In this document: positions 60,801-64,000 of the stretch, piece after piece
How positions within the stretch are numbered: position 1 is the first letter of the stretch
How the letters are laid out: every line of letters begins with the position of its first letter
DNA from: Pseudovirgaria hyperparasitica
Lineage: Eukaryota > Ascomycota > Dothideomycetes > Acrospermales > Acrospermaceae
Direction: 5' to 3'
Length of the DNA: 64,000 nt
Assembly: GCF_010093815.1 (NCBI RefSeq)
Contig: NW_022985564.1
Location: 292,590 to 356,589 of the forward strand
The notes under the pieces: model-generated
Told to the model about the DNA's origin: nothing
Databases searched by the model: none
What the model saw: the letters and a program-made list of their open reading frames with translations, nothing else
Program-made: the position numbers and the translations under genes

Positions 60801-63759
60801 TTTAGCACAGCATTTGAGGAATGCCTTGGCTGATCCACAATGGCTGACATACAAATTCGAGTTCCCCATGGTGCCGAAATCGTATGCAAATCTCGCAGCT
60901 GCCGTGGTTGCTATGCAAAGCGAATTTGGTAGTGCCTTGCCAACGATTCTCACCCATGTTCTGGCCTCCTGCGCGAGCACTTCAACATCAACCAAGAATC
61001 GGGGTCTGAAGGCCTTGGAGCGTCTTGCTATCAAGGATCCTCTGCTTTTGACGCAAAATCCGAAGGTCATTCCTTATATCAGGAGGATGGCATATGAAGA
61101 CCCATCAGCACAAATTCGCGACACTGCTCTGCAACTATTGCAGACTTGTTTTTCGCAGGACCGTACCATGGACAAAGATCTGTACAGCAAGCTCATCGAG
61201 CAGGCTCGTGTTGATCCCAGCGCCAACCCGAAGAAACGCTGCATGCGGTTCCTGAAAGATATTTATCAGAGGAACGACGATGTGGACATGCGCTCTAGCA
61301 TTGCCGGGCTGTTTATGAACAGAATCCTGGATCTTGAAGAGCTTATTGTCAAACTTGCAAAGGAATCTCTCGAAGAACTCTGGATCTCGCCGTTCCGTGG
61401 TGCACGAGATGCTCGCCTGAATGTGACTTTCAAATCAAATGTCACGTTGATCGTCTCTGCTTTACAACAGGACGATTGGCTAGTCAAACCGTTCGGTATC
61501 TGGATCAACAGTTTACTGGACGAGAAATCAAAATCTAGAGCTGAGAATGCCCATGTCTTGAAAGATCTTGTGGCCAATCTGTTCGAGAGCTTCGGCGGAA
61601 ACACCAGTATTCAGCGCCAAATATCAATTCTGAAGGCCATTGCCGTGTTTGCCAAGGCAAATCCGCAGTTGCTAAACCGGCCTCAATTGAACTCACTTAC
61701 TCCATTCCTGAAGAATATACAGACTCTAGATGATGCAGATCTTTTCTTCCCGACGGTCGAGATATTCAATGCCACTCTTAAGACGCTCATCTCGTCGTCC
61801 AAGGACTCGCTACTCGAACACCTCGACAAGAGTTTGGGTGACTCTCTCGCAAGGCTTTCCAAGGTTGCCGTGCGCCAGGTTGCTATCTGTATGGATATCC
61901 TGTCCGGATACCTGACAAGTACCCAACAGAAATGCTTAAACATTACAAGCTCCGTAATAAGCAATCTGAAGAAAAACGAGCCGTCGAATCCTTCCAGCAA
62001 GGTCAGGAAATGGTTGACACTGCTCGGTGTGTTCGGAAATGCTCACGATTATGCGCCTCACCTGGAGAGGTTTCGCACAAGATTCCCTCACTGGAAGGGC
62101 GCTTCAGTGTTGAGCCTTTTCGTGGACGAAATTTGCCCCAGAACCTCCCCCAAGTTCGACAAGGAGGTCAGAGTTGCGGCATTTGAGGCAATCGGCCTGA
62201 TAAGCCTGAGAAAACCGAAAGAGCTGAATCGTGATGACGTTCTCTCCGCCATGAGAAAAGCGCTTGAGGATTCAAGTAGCGGACTCGACATTACCGTTCT
62301 TGAAGTTCTAAGAGATTTCTTCCAGTCTGAAGAGAAACGATCCGAGACTGGGGCGGTGATAGCTGTTGGTAAGGGTGCTGTGCAAGGTGCCGAGCGTATG
62401 GGGACCTCCCTCAATGCCAGCGACAACGATGGTGTCATTACAACGTTGGCGCGCAACTTCTTGCAGCCAGTGAAACACATAGCGCTCTCCACTACGGACG
62501 ACCGAGCCCCGGTAGCTGTCAGTATCCTTGTCAGCATCAGTCGCCAAGGTCTCGTTATACCTAATGAATGCATTCCGGCGTTCATCGCTCTGGAAACATC
62601 CGATAAGGATTCCATCGCCGTTCCAGTCTTCAAGGAACACGAGTCAGTACACCAGAAGCACGAGAGTATCGTTGCGAAAGAGTATTACAAAGGTGTGCTC
62701 CAATCGTATCAATACCAGATGGACAATTTCAGCAACTCGCGAGGTGCCAAGTTTGAGAAAGACAAGGCTGCCATTCCGAAGCTGAAATATCTCTTCTCCA
62801 TCATCAAGGGAGCAAGTAGTAAAGTGCGCAAAGACTTCTTCAAGGTCGCCGCCACGAAACTCCAATTTGCCTTTGATGACTTTCAGTCGACTGGCGACGA
62901 GCCACAGGATCTCTACTTCCCTCAGTATGTCCTGGAGAATCTATTAGCCGCCGAATACGTACAAAACATCGAACTGATCACCCTGACCGACAACTTGCTC
63001 AAGATCTTTTCTTCGACTGGTACGATAGTTGCAGAGGTTATCGAGAGAGAGGTTCTCTCTTCTAAAACAATGGTAGCGCCAGCCCCAACAGACTTGGCCA
63101 ATGTCACGGCCACGACGGAGTCTACTGCGACAGATTTTGATGGAACTCAGCCGGGGCCTAATGGCGAACTTGTTGCCACTGCAGAGCCTCCACATCTTCC
63201 AGCGGTACCTGACCTAGATTTGGACCGATTGCGTCACCTGACAGCAGCCTCTATGGTCCTGAGTCTCATCCTCGAGACGTGCAATTGGCTTAAACGCGCG
63301 TACAGCCTTGAGAAGGCAAAGGCAAAGAAGGACCAGCACCTGAAAGCACCATTCCGAACCAATTTCATATCTGCAGACAAATACGGCCAGCAGAGCGAGC
63401 AGATCATGTCATCGCTCGACAGCAGAGAAAGCATGATATCGCAATGTCGTTCTTTCTGCCAAGCCGTCGCCCTCGACAGCGAGCACAAAGTCGGCAGTGA
63501 TGACGAGGAGATGGCCGATGCTACGAATCACGCCGGTGGCTATATGACTCCGGAGGAAGGGGATGAGTCCGGTAGCGACAAGTCACGTACCCCTGGATCG
63601 GCTCGAGGCAGGAAGAGGAAAGGCAGTCTTTCCGGCGGCAGCGCTCCTACGCCCAAGAAGCGACGTGGCCGGCCATCCGGCGCACCGGGAAAGAAGACGC
63701 AGTCAAAGAAGGCTGGGCAGAGGAGCACAAGCTCGGGCTTTGATGGTCCGGATGGATGA
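57802..63759 (+). CDS. mis4: Sister chromatid cohesion protein Scc2/Mis4 (cohesin loader)
   Basis: Four exons, 57,802-57,919, 57,999-58,194, 58,244-58,383 and 58,433-63,759, give 1,926 aa. Introns are 79, 49 and 49 bp (GTGAGT, GTAAGG, GTGAAA donors; CTGAC, CTAAC and CTAAC branches), and phases match throughout. With Scc4 the protein loads cohesin on chromatin. The N-terminal EALPYTPLSSITPFSPD resembles the Scc4-binding end of fungal Mis4 proteins. A Gln/Pro-rich linker (VQPVQP repeats) lies near 280. HEAT repeats follow, including 'LPVTPQQARHFK', typical of the family, the Cohesin_HEAT segment (LKALERLAIKDP...) near 1,010 and the Nipped-B C-terminal domain. The C-terminus is acidic, then strongly basic with KKRRGRP, an AT-hook-like or nuclear-localisation motif. 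The first three small exons are inferred by hand, and the 49-bp introns need cDNA support. Confidence 0.9.
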
Positions 63760-64000
63760 TGATGAGTAGTAGCATCATGAGCTGTTTGTTCCCATTCCAT
63801 CCATCATTTCGCGCTTTTTCAGGGGTTTGATTTGTCGTTCGAGCGCTTTCACAGTATCAGATATATTCGGCGTCATACAATTTTTTTTGCAGCATATCAG
63901 GCGGCGCTTCAGGACGGGGAGCTTTTCAAGAAGCTTGGCGGAAGATCATTCTTCAAGCATACCCATAGTTTTTCTCTCACACTCCGGAGGAAAATGGCGC
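63760..64000. other. 3' flank of Scc2/Mis4
   Basis: Probable 3' UTR and the start of the next intergenic region. It contains a short CATT/CATCC run and a T-rich stretch near 63,880. No gene is visible before the window ends. Confidence 0.5.

Overview
The window is nuclear DNA of a filamentous ascomycete, most likely a Dothideomycete (inference). The evidence is short introns (49-94 bp) with CTRAY branch sites, a Zn2Cys6 regulator, a Git3-type receptor, and a long block carrying the mark of repeat-induced point mutation (RIP). It has two parts that meet sharply near 39,375.

Positions 1 to about 39,375 are a gene-free, transposon-only block. CpA and TpG are strongly depleted and TpA is in great excess; 23,161-23,280, for example, contains no CA and no TG. 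Left to right it holds: a Gypsy element read leftward (pol end near 1,140 to gag near 7,320); a stray Gypsy protease fragment (8,281-8,704); unclassified degenerate sequence; a second leftward Gypsy pol (about 11,050-15,541); a third Gypsy between two 228-bp direct repeats (15,542-15,769 and 22,702-22,929); a 5'-truncated Tad1-like LINE (about 22,940-26,940); more unclassified sequence; and a LINE (28,687-39,228) split by a second copy of the same LINE inserted in the opposite orientation (31,397-36,637). Target-site duplications support both LINE insertions. A 790-base assembly gap lies in the inner copy. A 31-bp near-perfect palindrome recurs in both Gypsy and LINE sequence.

Positions 39,400-64,000 are ordinary gene space with seven genes: an amino-acid permease (40,030-41,840, +), a Zn2Cys6 transcription factor (42,490-44,976, +), a PTR2/POT peptide transporter (48,265-50,257, +), a Git3/cAMP-receptor-like GPCR (53,176-54,366, +), deoxyhypusine hydroxylase (55,751-56,855, +), RNA polymerase I subunit RPA12 (56,926-57,404, -) and the cohesin loader Scc2/Mis4 (57,802-63,759, +). 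Intron positions were worked out by hand from splice signals, reading phase and protein continuity. The two long intergenic stretches (44,977-48,264 and 50,258-53,175) are packed with micro- and minisatellites. The first four genes concern nutrient uptake, sensing and regulation. The last three are housekeeping genes, tightly packed in a convergent-then-divergent layout. Nothing indicates a secondary-metabolite cluster.
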